In this document: piece after piece, positions 34,141 through 43,700 of the stretch
Layout: every line of letters begins with the position of its first letter
Position numbering within the stretch: position 1 is the first letter of the stretch
Origin: Armatimonadota bacterium
Lineage (GTDB): Bacteria; Sysuimicrobiota; Sysuimicrobiia; Sysuimicrobiales; Sysuimicrobiaceae
Assembly (NCBI GenBank): GCA_025059775.1
Contig: JANXCW010000012.1
Span: 1 to 60,067 of the forward strand
Length of the DNA: 60,067 nt
Reading direction: 5' to 3'
The notes under the pieces: generated by a model
Seen by the model: the letters and a program-made list of their open reading frames with translations, nothing else
Told to the model about the DNA's origin: nothing
The model's database searches: none
Translations under genes and position numbers: made by a program

Positions 34141-34847
34141 GTGAGAGCACCGCCCAGGTTTGAGGCCCGGGAATTCCTCGACGGGCCCGCACAGGACCCG
34201 GTGGCGTTCGAGGGACTGCTGGCGGACATCCCGGCTGGTACGGAGGGCGGTCCCTGGTGCTCCGCCACCTCGCGCGGTTTGTCCGCCGTATCCCGCATCG
34301 ACCCCTTCGGATCCTCGACGTGGCCACGGGGAGCGCGGACCTTCCCGTAGAGATGGCCCGCTGGGCCCGGGCCCGGGGAATCTCACTCCGGATCCTGGCT
34401 CTGGACATCCATCCGGATGTCCTGGCGGTGGCCCGCAGGCTTGTCCACAATGTGCCGGAGGTGATCCTGATCCGGGCGGATGCCAGGGCCCTGCCGTTTC
34501 CCGACCGCAGCGTGGACGTGGCCTTCTGCGGGCTCGCCCTCCACCACTTCCCCTGGGAGGGCGCGATCCAGGTGCTGCGGGAGGTGGACCGGGTAGCGGC
34601 CGGATACCTGGTGCACGACGTGCTGCGGACCTGGACCGCGTACCTCGGCGTGCTCCTGGACACGCGGATCCTGGGCCGCAGCCCTCTGAGCCGCCACGAC
34701 GGCCCCTTATCCGTGCTGCGGGCGTACACCCTCCCGGAGCTTGAGGCCCTCGTGCGCGCCGCGGGGCTGCAGGACGCCGAGGTGCGACGCCACCGGTTCC
34801 AGCGGGGCCTCATCGTGCGGTGGCCGGAGACGCAGAATGGACGCTGA
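34141..34847 (+). pseudogene. Class I SAM methyltransferase, frameshifted
   Basis: Methyltransferase of the kind found beside polyketide genes. The N-terminal part (FEAREFLDGPAQDPVAFEGL) reads from GTG 34141. The rest (GGRSLVLRHLARF, the SAM motif ILDVATGSADLP, then LALDIHPDVL and FCGLALHHFPW) lies one frame back, so a single-base deletion or -1 shift near 34225-34240 is needed to join them. A shorter product could start at GTG 34257 and would still hold the SAM fold, so function is not excluded. Its stop overlaps the next gene by 11 bases. First gene of a four-gene set. Confidence 0.7.
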
Positions 34848-35949
34848 CGTGGTGGTGGTGGGAGCGGGCCCCGCGGGGAGCAGTACGGCGATCCAGCTTC
34901 GTCGCCTGGGCTGGCGTGTGCTGCTGGTGGACCGGGCGCGTTTCCCCAGGCCGAAACCGTGCGGGGAGTACCTGAACCCTGGGGCCGTGCGTGCGTTGGA
35001 GCGGCTCGGCCTCGGAGGTGCGGTACAGGCGGCGGGCGTGCGGATCCACGGAATCCTCCTTGTGGGCCCGGACGGGGCTTCCGGATGGATGCCGTTTTCC
35101 ACGGGGTCCGGCCTGCTGCTGCCCCGAGTCCGGCTCGACCACCTCCTGGTGCAGACGGCGGTGCGCGCAGGCGCGGAACTCCTGGAGGGCGTCCGGGTAG
35201 GCGCGGTGGTTCCTGGTAACCCCCCGATCGTCGTGGCACGGGCGGGAGATCGTGCCCTGCGACTGCAGGCTCGACTCGTGGTAGGAGCGGACGGACTCCG
35301 CTCCGCGGTGGCCCGGGCGATCCACCCCGTCCGGCCTCCCTCCCATCCCCGCATCACCATCGGGGCGCACTTCGAAGGACTGGGATACCACCATCCGCGC
35401 GGAGATCTCTACGTGGGGCCTGGGTGGTATGTAGGAGCGGCCCTGTACGGCAACGGCGTGGGAAACGTGGTGGCCGCTCTGCCCCAGGGAATGATGCGAC
35501 GGCTTCGAGTCCCGCACCGAGCCTTCTTCCTGGCCTGTGAAGCCCTTCCCGCCCTGCACCGCCTCCTGCGGGGCGCCCGACCCCGAACGTCCTTCGCGTG
35601 CGTGGCCCCGCTCGGGTTCGCGGTGCGGCGGGCATGGGCTCCAGGGGTGCTGCTGGTGGGCGATGCCGCGGGCACCGTGGACCCGATGACGGGCCATGGC
35701 GTGTATCTGGGGCTTCGGAGCGCCGAACTCGCCGCCGACTTCGCCCACCGGTTCCTGCACACCCAGAGCCTGCAGGCGCTCGCGGACTACGAACGGGCCC
35801 GACGGAGGGCCTTCCAGCCCATGTGGCGCATCAGCCGACTGCTGCAGTGGGGGCTGCGGCGGCCCTGGCTCGCGCGGGGATTCGTGCGGTGTCTGGTCAG
35901 CTCCTCAGCTTTCGCGTCGTGGCTCATGGGAACCGTAGAGGGCAGCTAA
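34837..35949 (+). CDS. FAD-dependent oxidoreductase, geranylgeranyl-reductase-like
   Basis: Flavoprotein of 370 residues. FAD motifs: VVVVGAGPAGSSTAI at the N-terminus, PKPCGEYLNPGA, VVGADGLRSAVAR and LVGDAAGTVDPMTGHGVYLG. This pattern is shared by geranylgeranyl reductases and aromatic hydroxylases; in a gene set with a methyltransferase, cyclase and ketosynthase a tailoring oxidation or reduction is inferred. ATG 34837 overlaps the methyltransferase end. It is the only gene of the set without a visible lesion. Confidence 0.88.
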   Translation: MDADVVVVGAGPAGSSTAIQLRRLGWRVLLVDRARFPRPKPCGEYLNPGAVRALERLGLGGAVQAAGVRIHGILLVGPDGASGWMPFSTGSGLLLPRVRLDHLLVQTAVRAGAELLEGVRVGAVVPGNPPIVVARAGDRALRLQARLVVGADGLRSAVARAIHPVRPPSHPRITIGAHFEGLGYHHPRGDLYVGPGWYVGAALYGNGVGNVVAALPQGMMRRLRVPHRAFFLACEALPALHRLLRGARPRTSFACVAPLGFAVRRAWAPGVLLVGDAAGTVDPMTGHGVYLGLRSAELAADFAHRFLHTQSLQALADYERARRRAFQPMWRISRLLQWGLRRPWLARGFVRCLVSSSAFASWLMGTVEGS

Positions 35950-35951
35950 CC

Positions 35952-36407
35952 ATGCGCCTTGTGCACACCGCTCGCATTCGAGCGCCACTCGTCCTGGCCT
36001 TCCAGGTGGCCCGCGACGTGGAAGGCTGGCCAGGGCTTCTTCCCGCCTACCGGTGGTGCCGGGTGCTGGAGCGGGCGCAGGACCACCTAATCTTCGCCAT
36101 GGGCGGGCGTATCCGGGGTTGGCCCGCCCGGTGGGTAGCGGTCCAGGAGGTGGACGAGCCAGGTCACCGCATGCTCTTCCGGCACCTCCGGGGGATCACC
36201 CGGGGGATGACCGTGGAGTGGTGATTTCAATGGGACGGCGAGCGCACAGAGGTGGTGCTTGTGCACGACCTCACGCTGCGCTGGCCGCTCGTGGGTCGAT
36301 GGGTCACGGAGCGGATTGTGGGGCCGGTGTTCCTGGACTTCATCGCCCGGAGGACCCTGGAGGCCATCCGGGCGCGGGCGGAACAGCTGGCCATCGAAAG
36401 GCGATGA
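35952..36407 (+). pseudogene. SRPBCC (polyketide cyclase/dehydrase) gene with in-frame TGA
   Basis: Encodes a START/SRPBCC protein of about 151 residues, similar to polyketide aromatases/cyclases and CoQ10-binding proteins. Reading from ATG 35952 gives a typical fold to ITRGMTVEW, then a TGA at 36222-36224, and then in the same frame the expected remainder (ERTEVVLVHDLTLRWPLVG, then FIARRTLEAI) to the true stop at 36405-36407. That distal stop overlaps the ketosynthase ATG by 4 bases, as the other junctions here do. A single base change (for example TGG or CGA to TGA) explains it. Confidence 0.75.
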
Positions 36408-37549
36408 ACGGACATCGGGTAGTGGTCACGGGGATTGGGGCCATCACCCCCATCGGGATCGGCGTGGAAGGGCTATGGGGAGGAATCCTGGAGGCACGGT
36501 CGGGGGTGCGGCGGCTGGAGCGGTTCGATGCCTCCTCGTTCACCAGCCAGGTAGCCGCGGAGGTGGTGGATTTCGACCCCGCCATGGTTCTGGAATCCAA
36601 GCAGGTGAAGCGGCTCGACCGGTTCGCCCAGTTCGCGGTGGCCTGTGCCCGGCAGGCGGTGGCGGATGCAGGGCTAGATCTCGAGGCCGTGGATCGGGAT
36701 CGGGTGGGGGTCTTCATCGGGACCGCCTTGGGCGGAGCCGCCTTCGCGAAGGAGCAGGCCCGGATCTTCCTGCGGGAGGGGATCCGGCGGGTGCGGCCCA
36801 CCTTGGCGGTCTCCGTCTTCGGGGGAGCCGCCAGCTGCAACATCGCCATGGACCTGGGGCTTCGAGGTCCCACAAGCGCGAATTCCGATTCCTGCGCTTC
36901 CGGCGCCATCGCCATCGGGGAGGCCATGCGGCTGGTGCGCGGCGGCGAGGTGGATCTTATGCTGGCGGGCGGTGTGGAGGTTCCCCTCACACCCCTCATC
37001 TTCGGGGCCTTCGATCTCCTCCGGGCCATGTCCGCCCGGTTCAACCACGACCCTGCCCGAGCTTCCCGTCCCTTCGACCGCCACCGGGACGGGTTCGTGA
37101 TGGCGGAGGGTGCGGCCATCCTGGTACTGGAACGCCTGGAGCACGCCCTGGCCCGCCATGCCCGGATCTACGGAGAAGTCCTGGGGTACGGCGCGCACGC
37201 TTCCAGCACCCCCCTCAACGACGCCACGGAGACGCGGGCCATCAAGGAGGTCTTCGGCCCACACGCGTACCGAGCCCCCGTCAGTGGCACCAAGTCCATG
37301 CACGGACATCCCTTGGAGGCTGCGGGTGCCGTGGAGGCTGCCATCTGTCTATTGACGCTTTTCCAGGACTACGTCCCCCCCACCATCAACTTGGAGGAGC
37401 CGGACGCGGAGTGCGACCCGGACTACGTGCCGAACCGCGGGCGTTTCACCCGGGTGCACTACGTCCTCAACAACTCCTTTAGATTCGGCGGGATCAACGC
37501 GTGTCTGGTGTTCGGGCGATTCCCATCCCCCGGACGCGAGAGCCAATAG
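36404..37549 (+). CDS. Beta-ketoacyl synthase (KAS II-like) with internal deletion
   Basis: Condensing enzyme of 381 residues, about 30-35 shorter than FabF. Active-site cysteine (NSDSCASGAIAIG) and the lysine/histidine of GTKSMHGHPLEAAG are present. The stretch that normally lies before the HGTSTPLND motif (about 35-40 residues, ending AAR...NAHGTST) is missing: LGYGAHASSTPLND joins directly, though the motif histidine remains. Activity is doubtful. Belongs to the aromatic-polyketide-like set; no acyl carrier protein or chain-length factor gene is seen. Confidence 0.82.
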   Translation: MNGHRVVVTGIGAITPIGIGVEGLWGGILEARSGVRRLERFDASSFTSQVAAEVVDFDPAMVLESKQVKRLDRFAQFAVACARQAVADAGLDLEAVDRDRVGVFIGTALGGAAFAKEQARIFLREGIRRVRPTLAVSVFGGAASCNIAMDLGLRGPTSANSDSCASGAIAIGEAMRLVRGGEVDLMLAGGVEVPLTPLIFGAFDLLRAMSARFNHDPARASRPFDRHRDGFVMAEGAAILVLERLEHALARHARIYGEVLGYGAHASSTPLNDATETRAIKEVFGPHAYRAPVSGTKSMHGHPLEAAGAVEAAICLLTLFQDYVPPTINLEEPDAECDPDYVPNRGRFTRVHYVLNNSFRFGGINACLVFGRFPSPGRESQ

Positions 37550-37604
37550 CCCTTTCCCTGTCAAGTTTCCCCCGGTTCGCCAAGGCAAGTAGGCTACGGG
37601 TGGA

Positions 37605-38327
37605 ATGTACGTCAGCCTCAAACACACGTTGAGTGCGCTGAGCCTGCAGGCGGTGCGCGCTCCCGCCCAGGCCCGGTTCGCGGTGTGGCTGGCGGGGTAC
37701 GCACAGGTGGCCGCGGCCGGGGAGGCGGTACCGCTCTCTCGGGTGCAGTCCACCGCCCGCAACCTCGCGGCACCCTTGGGATGGCGGGTGCGGCTGCGGG
37801 ATCTTGCCTCGCTGGTGGGGCAACGGCTCCTGTGGCGGGGAAGCCGCCGGCTCGGCCTCGCCCGGAAGTACCGTCCCCACTGGCCGTACTTCCACTCCCA
37901 GGCCCTCCGGCTCTACCGGGCCACCGCACACCTCCTCCACAATCCCGGGGCCGGGGATCTGCCGGACGAGCTGTACCGGGGGCTTGTGCTCTTCGACTTC
38001 GGGCTGTACTTCCCGTGCCACGAGTACTTCGAGGGAATGTGGCGTGCCGCGGCCCCGGGGGACAGGGATTTCTACCACGGGCTCATCCAGGTGGCGGCCG
38101 CCTTTTACCACCACGAGAAGGGGAACTCCCGCGGGGCCCTGGCCTTGCTGCGCCGGGGACTTGCCAAGCTCGCGGCATATCGTCCCGAATACCGGGGGCT
38201 GGAAGTGTCGCGTGTATGGGAGATCCTGCTCCCCTGGGAGGGCCGATTCCAGCAGGGAGGCTCCGCGGGTCCCCCCCGGCTCGTCGTACAATCGGAGCGG
38301 TCCCCGGAACCGGGGGAGGGAGCATGA
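37605..38327 (+). CDS. DUF309 domain protein
   Basis: A 240-residue protein of unknown function. The C-terminal half is a DUF309 domain: FDFGLYFPCHEYFEGMWR, then DFYHGLIQVAAAFYHHEKGN and a helical repeat. Conserved His/Glu residues suggest a metal or ligand site. The N-terminal 100 residues are basic and helical. Its TGA overlaps the M20 peptidase ATG (ATGA), implying co-translation. Confidence 0.82.
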   Translation: MYVSLKHTLSALSLQAVRAPAQARFAVWLAGYAQVAAAGEAVPLSRVQSTARNLAAPLGWRVRLRDLASLVGQRLLWRGSRRLGLARKYRPHWPYFHSQALRLYRATAHLLHNPGAGDLPDELYRGLVLFDFGLYFPCHEYFEGMWRAAAPGDRDFYHGLIQVAAAFYHHEKGNSRGALALLRRGLAKLAAYRPEYRGLEVSRVWEILLPWEGRFQQGGSAGPPRLVVQSERSPEPGEGA

Positions 38328-39679
38328 GGCAGGTGTTCGAGCACATCGAGCGCAACACGCAGGCGTACATCTCCGCCCTGCAGCGCCTGGTGCGCCAGCC
38401 CAGCGTGGCAGCCCAGGGAGTGGGGATCGAGGCATGCGCAGAGCTGGTGGCGGAGATGCTCCGGGAGATCGGGGCACGTGTAGAGGTGTTGCGGCTTCCA
38501 GGGGCCGCGCCCCTGGTGTACGGGGAAATCCGCGGCGCCTCGGCCAAGGCCCTCCTCATCTACGAGCACTACGACGTCCAGCCCCCGGAGCCCTTGGAGG
38601 AGTGGATCTGCGATCCGTTCGCCGGGGAGGTGCGGGCAGACCGGATCTACGGACGCGGGGTCGCGGACACCAAGGGGAACCTGGTGGCCCGCATGTGCGC
38701 GGTCCGCGCCCTCCAGGAGGTGACGGGGCACGTACCGTTAACCGTGAAGTTCCTCGTGGAGGGGGAGGAGGAGATCGGAAGCGTGCACCTCCGGGAGTAT
38801 GCGGACCGATATCCGGCGCTCTTCCGGGCGGATGGGTGCTTGTGGGAATCCGGCGGCAAGGACCACCAGGAGATCCCCAACCTGTACCTGGGCGCGAAGG
38901 GAATCGTATACGTGGAGCTGGAGGCCCGGGGCGCGGTCCGGGACCTTCACTCCTCCCTCGGCACCATCATCCCCAACCCCGCGTGGCGGCTGGTGTGGGC
39001 GCTTTCCACCTTGAAGGACGAAGGGGAGCGGGTTCTCATCGAGGGGTTCTACGACGACGTGGCGGAGCCCACTCCGGAGGACCTCGCGCAGCTGGAGCGG
39101 ATCGCCTCCGCCCGGGACGACGCGGCCCTGCTGCGGGATCTGGGCCTGGATCACTTCCTCCTAGGGTTGAGCGGCGTGGAGCTGCTCAAACGGCATCTCT
39201 TTCAGCCTACGTGCACCATCTGCGGCATCACGAGCGGCTACTCCGGCCCGGGCTCCAAGACCGTGCTCCCCAAGGTGGCGAGGGCGAAGGTGGAGTTCCG
39301 GCTCGTTCCCAACCAGAGAGCCCCGGACATCCTGCAGAAGCTACGGGTGCATCTTCGGCGGCACGGGTTCGGGGATATCCGGGTGGTGGATCTGGGCGCG
39401 GAGAACCCCGCCCGTTCGCCCATGGATGCGGAGATCGTACAGGTGGTGGCGGCCACGGCCCGGGAGGTGTATGGACAGGAGCCCCTCATCTTCCCCCTCA
39501 TGGCCGCGACAGGGCCTATGGACGTAGTGTGCGGGCGATTCGGCACCCCAGTCGTGGGGACCGGGGTTGGATATCCGGGCGCCAACGTGCACGCGCCCAA
39601 TGAGAACATCCGGATCCGGGACTATGTGGACGGCATCAAGCACATCGCCCTCATCCTGGAGCGGTACGCGGCCCGATAA
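38324..39679 (+). CDS. M20-family metallopeptidase (dipeptidase/carboxypeptidase)
   Basis: Zinc hydrolase of 451 residues. Metal ligands appear in order: H in YEHYDVQP, D in GVADTKGN, the EGEEEIGS glutamates, and a C-terminal histidine in NVHAPNE. A dimerisation domain lies in the middle (GAVRDLHSSLGTIIPNPAW). Such enzymes split dipeptides or remove C-terminal residues in the cytoplasm. ATG 38324 has GGGAGGGAG upstream. Confidence 0.93.
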   Translation: MRQVFEHIERNTQAYISALQRLVRQPSVAAQGVGIEACAELVAEMLREIGARVEVLRLPGAAPLVYGEIRGASAKALLIYEHYDVQPPEPLEEWICDPFAGEVRADRIYGRGVADTKGNLVARMCAVRALQEVTGHVPLTVKFLVEGEEEIGSVHLREYADRYPALFRADGCLWESGGKDHQEIPNLYLGAKGIVYVELEARGAVRDLHSSLGTIIPNPAWRLVWALSTLKDEGERVLIEGFYDDVAEPTPEDLAQLERIASARDDAALLRDLGLDHFLLGLSGVELLKRHLFQPTCTICGITSGYSGPGSKTVLPKVARAKVEFRLVPNQRAPDILQKLRVHLRRHGFGDIRVVDLGAENPARSPMDAEIVQVVAATAREVYGQEPLIFPLMAATGPMDVVCGRFGTPVVGTGVGYPGANVHAPNENIRIRDYVDGIKHIALILERYAAR

Positions 39680-39684
39680 ACGCG

Positions 39685-39713
39685 TTGACTTCTCCCCGCC
39701 CCACTCCTATCAT
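39685..39713 (+). promoter_or_regulatory. Promoter of tRNA-Ser
   Basis: TTGACT (39685-39690), 17-base spacer, TATCAT (39708-39713). The tRNA begins 12 bases after the -10 box. Near-consensus spacing and sequence. Confidence 0.8.
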
Positions 39714-39724
39714 GAGGCCGGCCC

Positions 39725-39817
39725 GGAGGGGTGGCCGAGCGGTCCAAGGCGGCGGTTTGCTAAACCGTGGCGGGGCAAAAACCCCGCCCGTGGGTTCGAA
39801 TCCCACCCCCTCCGCCA
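39725..39817 (+). tRNA. tRNA-Ser (anticodon GCT)
   Basis: A 93-base class II tRNA with acceptor GGAGGGG/CCCCTCC, anticodon loop TTGCTAA (GCT), a long variable arm (GGCGGGGC ... GCCCCGCC-like pairing) and encoded CCA at 39815-39817. Confidence 0.96.
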
Positions 39818-39818
39818 G

Positions 39819-40289
39819 CTAGGGTCTTATCGGCCGATACACCACCACCATCTGGGTCCGGTTCCCCCGGGACTTGTCCAGGGCGAAGGAGATCCCGAGG
39901 TGCGGGTAAGCCAGGACGAGGGTGTTCCGGTCCTCCTGGGCCTGATCCGTAGGGCCGAAGGCCCGCAGGATCTCCGCGAGTTCGCTGCCTACACCCACTC
40001 CCTGAGCGGTGCGATACCGCGGGTGCTCCACGAAGATGGCGTCCACGTGCCCCTCGAAGTCCACCTGTACCGTGATCCCCCGATGCGGCCAAAAGAGCCT
40101 GCCGCTCCCCTCCGACCGGGCTTGAGCCGCCGGGGGTCCCAGGTACTGGAGCACCTGTACTGTCCGCATGCCGAGAACGATGGGCCCCACCCGCTGGCCG
40201 GGCACGATGAGGAACGCGGCCGGGACCCCCGTGGGGACCGCCACGACAGCAAGCAACGCGGCTTTGAACCTCGTGGACACTCCCCTCAC
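39819..40289 (-). CDS. Exported hypothetical protein with internal repeat
   Basis: A 156-residue protein with an N-terminal signal or anchor (about 8-28). It carries two similar segments, GQRVGPIVLGMRTVQVLQYL and GVGVGSELAEILRAFG, each followed by a beta-rich stretch, which resembles the repeated small-domain layout of BamE/SmpA-like periplasmic proteins. No firm family. Its stop is one base from the end of tRNA-Ser; its start lies opposite the tRNA-Arg promoter. Confidence 0.65.
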   Translation of the reverse strand: MRGVSTRFKAALLAVVAVPTGVPAAFLIVPGQRVGPIVLGMRTVQVLQYLGPPAAQARSEGSGRLFWPHRGITVQVDFEGHVDAIFVEHPRYRTAQGVGVGSELAEILRAFGPTDQAQEDRNTLVLAYPHLGISFALDKSRGNRTQMVVVYRPIRP

Positions 40290-40303
40290 CTCGCTGCTAA
40301 AAT
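40274..40303 (+). promoter_or_regulatory. Promoter of tRNA-Arg (ACG)
   Basis: TGGACA (40274-40279), 18-base spacer, TAAAAT (40298-40303) with an extended TGC in front. The tRNA starts 12 bases after the -10 box. Confidence 0.72.
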
Positions 40304-40314
40304 AAGGGCCGGTT

Positions 40315-40391
40315 GCGCCCGTAGCTCAATTGGATAGAGCATCTGACTACGGATCAGAAGGTTGGGGGTTCGAGTCCCTCCGGGCGCGCCA
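40315..40391 (+). tRNA. tRNA-Arg (anticodon ACG)
   Basis: GCGCCCG pairs with CGGGCGC; the anticodon loop CTACGGA carries ACG, which is normally edited to ICG by TadA; T-loop TTCGAGT; CCA encoded at 40389-40391. Confidence 0.96.
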
Positions 40392-40738
40392 CACCAACCC
40401 ACAAGCCTTCCCGCGACGTCCCGCACTGCTCCGGGCCATCGGGCTTCCAGGCCATGGCCTCTCCGCTCCAAAGCCGGCCCTCCTCCGGACTACGAGCTGG
40501 CCCTACGAGGAGTTCCGCGCAGGCCCAGGAGGTACCCATTGGCTCCCGCTCCGGGACAGGATTTTGGCACAGAAGCTGCTCCGGTCTTGGGCAGCCGGGC
40601 AGGATTCCGGACCTAGCCGTAGAAGCAACGGGCGGGAATTCGCGGAAGGGGCGTGACAGTAGCCGCGCTATGGCCCGCGTAATCCCTCCACGGTCGGACC
40701 CCCAGGTGCCCGGGGATCCCTGGATCCGAGGAGGGCGT
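40392..40738 (+). other. Gene-free stretch before the sensor gene
   Basis: About 347 bases between tRNA-Arg and the large sensor gene. No supported gene, tRNA or clear terminator is visible. Open frames here lack ribosome sites. An in-frame ATG at 40670 could extend the sensor N-terminus by 23 residues, but the GTG at 40739 has a far better ribosome site (GAGGAGGG, 40728-40735). Confidence 0.5.
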
Positions 40739-43700
40739 GTGACGCGCTCCGGTCTAGCGATCCAGGCCCGCCTCCTGCTGGTGGTCTTCCTCGCATTCTT
40801 GCCTCCGCTTGGTCTCCTGCTCGCGCAGGCCACAGGCGAGCGGCGGATGGTGGTGGAGGCCTTCCGGCGCGAGATGCTGGTCCTGACCCGGACCGTGGCC
40901 CACCAGGCGGACCTGGTGGTGGAGGGTGCCCGGCAGTTTCTCGGTAGCCTCGCCCAGATCCCCGCCATCCGGGAAGGGGAGTCACGGGCCTGTTCCGCCC
41001 TGCTCTCCCAACGCCTCCGCGAGCACCCCCTGTACGCGGATCTCGTGGTCCTCAGCCCGGACGGAAAGCCTCGGTGTGCGGCCAAGCCACTGGAACCCAC
41101 GGGGGTGGGCCGTGAACTCGCTCCGGACGTCCTGCGCACCCGACGCTTCGTGACCGGACGGTTCTCAAGGGTCACACCCCATAGACCCGTAGCCCTCCTC
41201 GGCCATCCCCTGATGGACGCCCGCGGGCGGACCCAAGGAGCCCTTGTGGCGGCGATGGATCTCGGTCGGTTGGCTGCCCTCCTGGCCCACCGGGTTCTCC
41301 CGGAGGAGGCATCCCTGCTCCTCCTCGACACCCGGGGCACAGTACTGGCCCACTCCCGAGATCCCGAATCCGTAGGACGGAGGGCGCTGGAAGCGTCGCA
41401 GATCCCGCAAGCGGCGGGGGGTGATGGGTCCGGAGTCATCGAAACCACGGGGCCGGACGGCACCCGGTACCTGCTGGCCCATGCCCCCTTCCGGTTCGGA
41501 GAGGATCGGGAGGGGGCCGTCCAGCTCGTGATCCGCGTGCCCGCTGATCGGATCCACGCAGCGGCCGGTCAAGTTTTCCGCCGTGGGTTGGTGTGGCTGG
41601 GAATCGTGGCAGGACTCGTCGGGGGGATCGTGTGGGGACTTAGCGATCGCGTGGTGGTCCGTCCCATTGGCAGTCTTGTGGCGACCGCACGGCGGATCGC
41701 GGCGGGGGACTTCTCCGCCCGTGCCCTGCTCTCCTCCCCCCTCCCGGGGTTCGAGGAGCTGCGCCAGGCGTTCGAGGAGATGAGCCGGGCTCTAGAAGCA
41801 CGGGAGCGGGAGCGCGGGGAGATGGAGGAAGGCCTGCGTCTCCTGTCCTCGCTCGCACAAACCGTGGCCGGGGCTCCGGACTTCGACACGGCCTTGCATG
41901 CCACCCTCCGGATCGTGTGCGAGGCCGCGGGGTGGGCCCTGGGCGAGGCCTGGATGCCCTCCTCCGACGGTAGGCGGCTCGAGTGGCGAGGAGCCTATAC
42001 GACCCGGGAGGGGCTGGAGCGGTTCGCGGAGAATAGCCGCGCGTTCACCTTCGGCCCGGGAGCGGGCCTTCCCGGCCGCGTGTGGACCTCGCGGAGGCCC
42101 CTGTGGATCCCGGATGTGACGCAGGACCCCAGTTTTCCCCGCGAACCCCTCGCCCGCGAGTTCGGGCTCAGGGCCGCGGTGGGGGTTCCCGTGCTGGCGG
42201 AGGACTTCGTGGTGGCGGTTCTGTGCTTCTTCCTAACAGAAGTGCAGGAGGAGGACGAGCGGAAGGTGGCCCTGATCTCCGCAGCCGCGGCGCAGCTCGG
42301 AACCGCCTTCCAGCGCAGGGCGGCCGAACAGGCCCTGGTGGCCAGCGAGGCCCGCTACCGGCTTCTGGTGGAGCACACCCCCTTCGGGTACGGCATCGTA
42401 CAGGACGGAAAGTGGGTGTTCCTGAACTGGACCGGCGCCCGGATGCTGGGCGCTGAGCGGCCCGAGGAGGTCGTGGGGCAGGAGGTGGCGGAGTTCGTCC
42501 ACCCCGCCTTCCGACAGCGGGAACAGGAGCGCATGAGCCGGGCGCTGCGGGACCGACAGCCCGCACCACCCGAGGAGACACGGTTCATCCGGCCGGATGG
42601 GAGTAGCCTTGAGGTGGAGATCACGGAGATCCCCCTGGTCCACGAAGGGAAGCCGGCCGTGCAGGTGATCTTTCAGGACATCTCCGAACGAAAGGAGCGG
42701 GGACGGTTGGTCCAGGCGGAGGCGCTGGTGGCCGAAGCCCTCCGAGACACCCTGGAACCGGTGTCCTTACTGGAGCGGGTGCTCCAGGCCGCCCTGCAGA
42801 TGGTCCCCGGCGCCGAGGGAGGCTTTGTGGCCGTAGCCAGGGAGGACGGTTCCCTACGGATCCGCGCGGTGCACAGCAACCGGGGTGCACAGCAACCGGG
42901 GTCAGAGGTCCGGGAGGGGAAGCTCCCCGATTCCTACAGGGTCCTTGAAGAGGTGCTCCGGACACCGCACCCCACGATCGTGGACCCCCTGCCCCATGAA
43001 CCCGGCACGTCCCGCGAGGTACCTCTTCCCCGGAGCATGGCCATCGTTCCTCTCCGGACGGGCCGGCACTTCGTGGGAGTCCTCGCGCTGGAGAGCTCCC
43101 GACCTCAGGCGTTCGGCGAAGAGGACCTGCGGGTGCTCTCCACCATGGCGTCCCCCTTGACCCTCGTGCTCGAGAACGCGCACCTGCTGGAGGAGACCGC
43201 GCGGAGGCTGCGACAGGTGCAGGCTCTGCGCAACATCGACCTCGCCATCACCGCAAGCCTGGATCCCCGGGTCACCATGCGGGTGCTCCTGGAGGAGGTC
43301 ACCATCCAGCTCGGGGTGGACGCGGCCGCAGTCCTCCTCCTGGACCCCAACACCCTGGAACTGGCGTGCGCGGCTCACCGGGGATTCCGGAGTTCTCTGC
43401 TGGAGCGGTCCCGGGTGCGGATGGGCTCCTGCTACGCGGGCCGCGCGGCCCTGCACCGCCGCATCTACACCCTCACCGACCTGCCCGGACCCGAGGACCC
43501 TGCGCGCCAACAACTCCTCCAGGAGGAGGGCTTCCGGGCGTACTACGCGGCCCCCATGATCTCCCGGGGCCGAGTGCTGGGGGTCCTGGAGACCTACCAC
43601 CGGAGGGAAGTGGAGGCAGACGGGGACTGGCTGGAGATGCTGGAGGCCCTGGCGGGCCAGGCGGCTATCGCGGTGGACAACGCCCGGCTGTTCGATGACC

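Noticed and set aside
34741-34836. Longer N-terminus for the FAD oxidoreductase
   Set aside because: It would overlap the methyltransferase by over 100 bases, gives Cys/Arg-rich sequence, and the dinucleotide-binding motif begins right after ATG 34837.
36222-36224. Selenocysteine at the TGA in the SRPBCC gene
   Set aside because: No convincing SECIS-like hairpin is seen just after the codon, and SRPBCC proteins of this type do not need a catalytic selenol.
37536-37565. Minus-strand TTGACA (reverse of TGTCAA) as a promoter into the ketosynthase
   Set aside because: The only -10-like sequence (TATTGG) is about 10 bases away, far too close.
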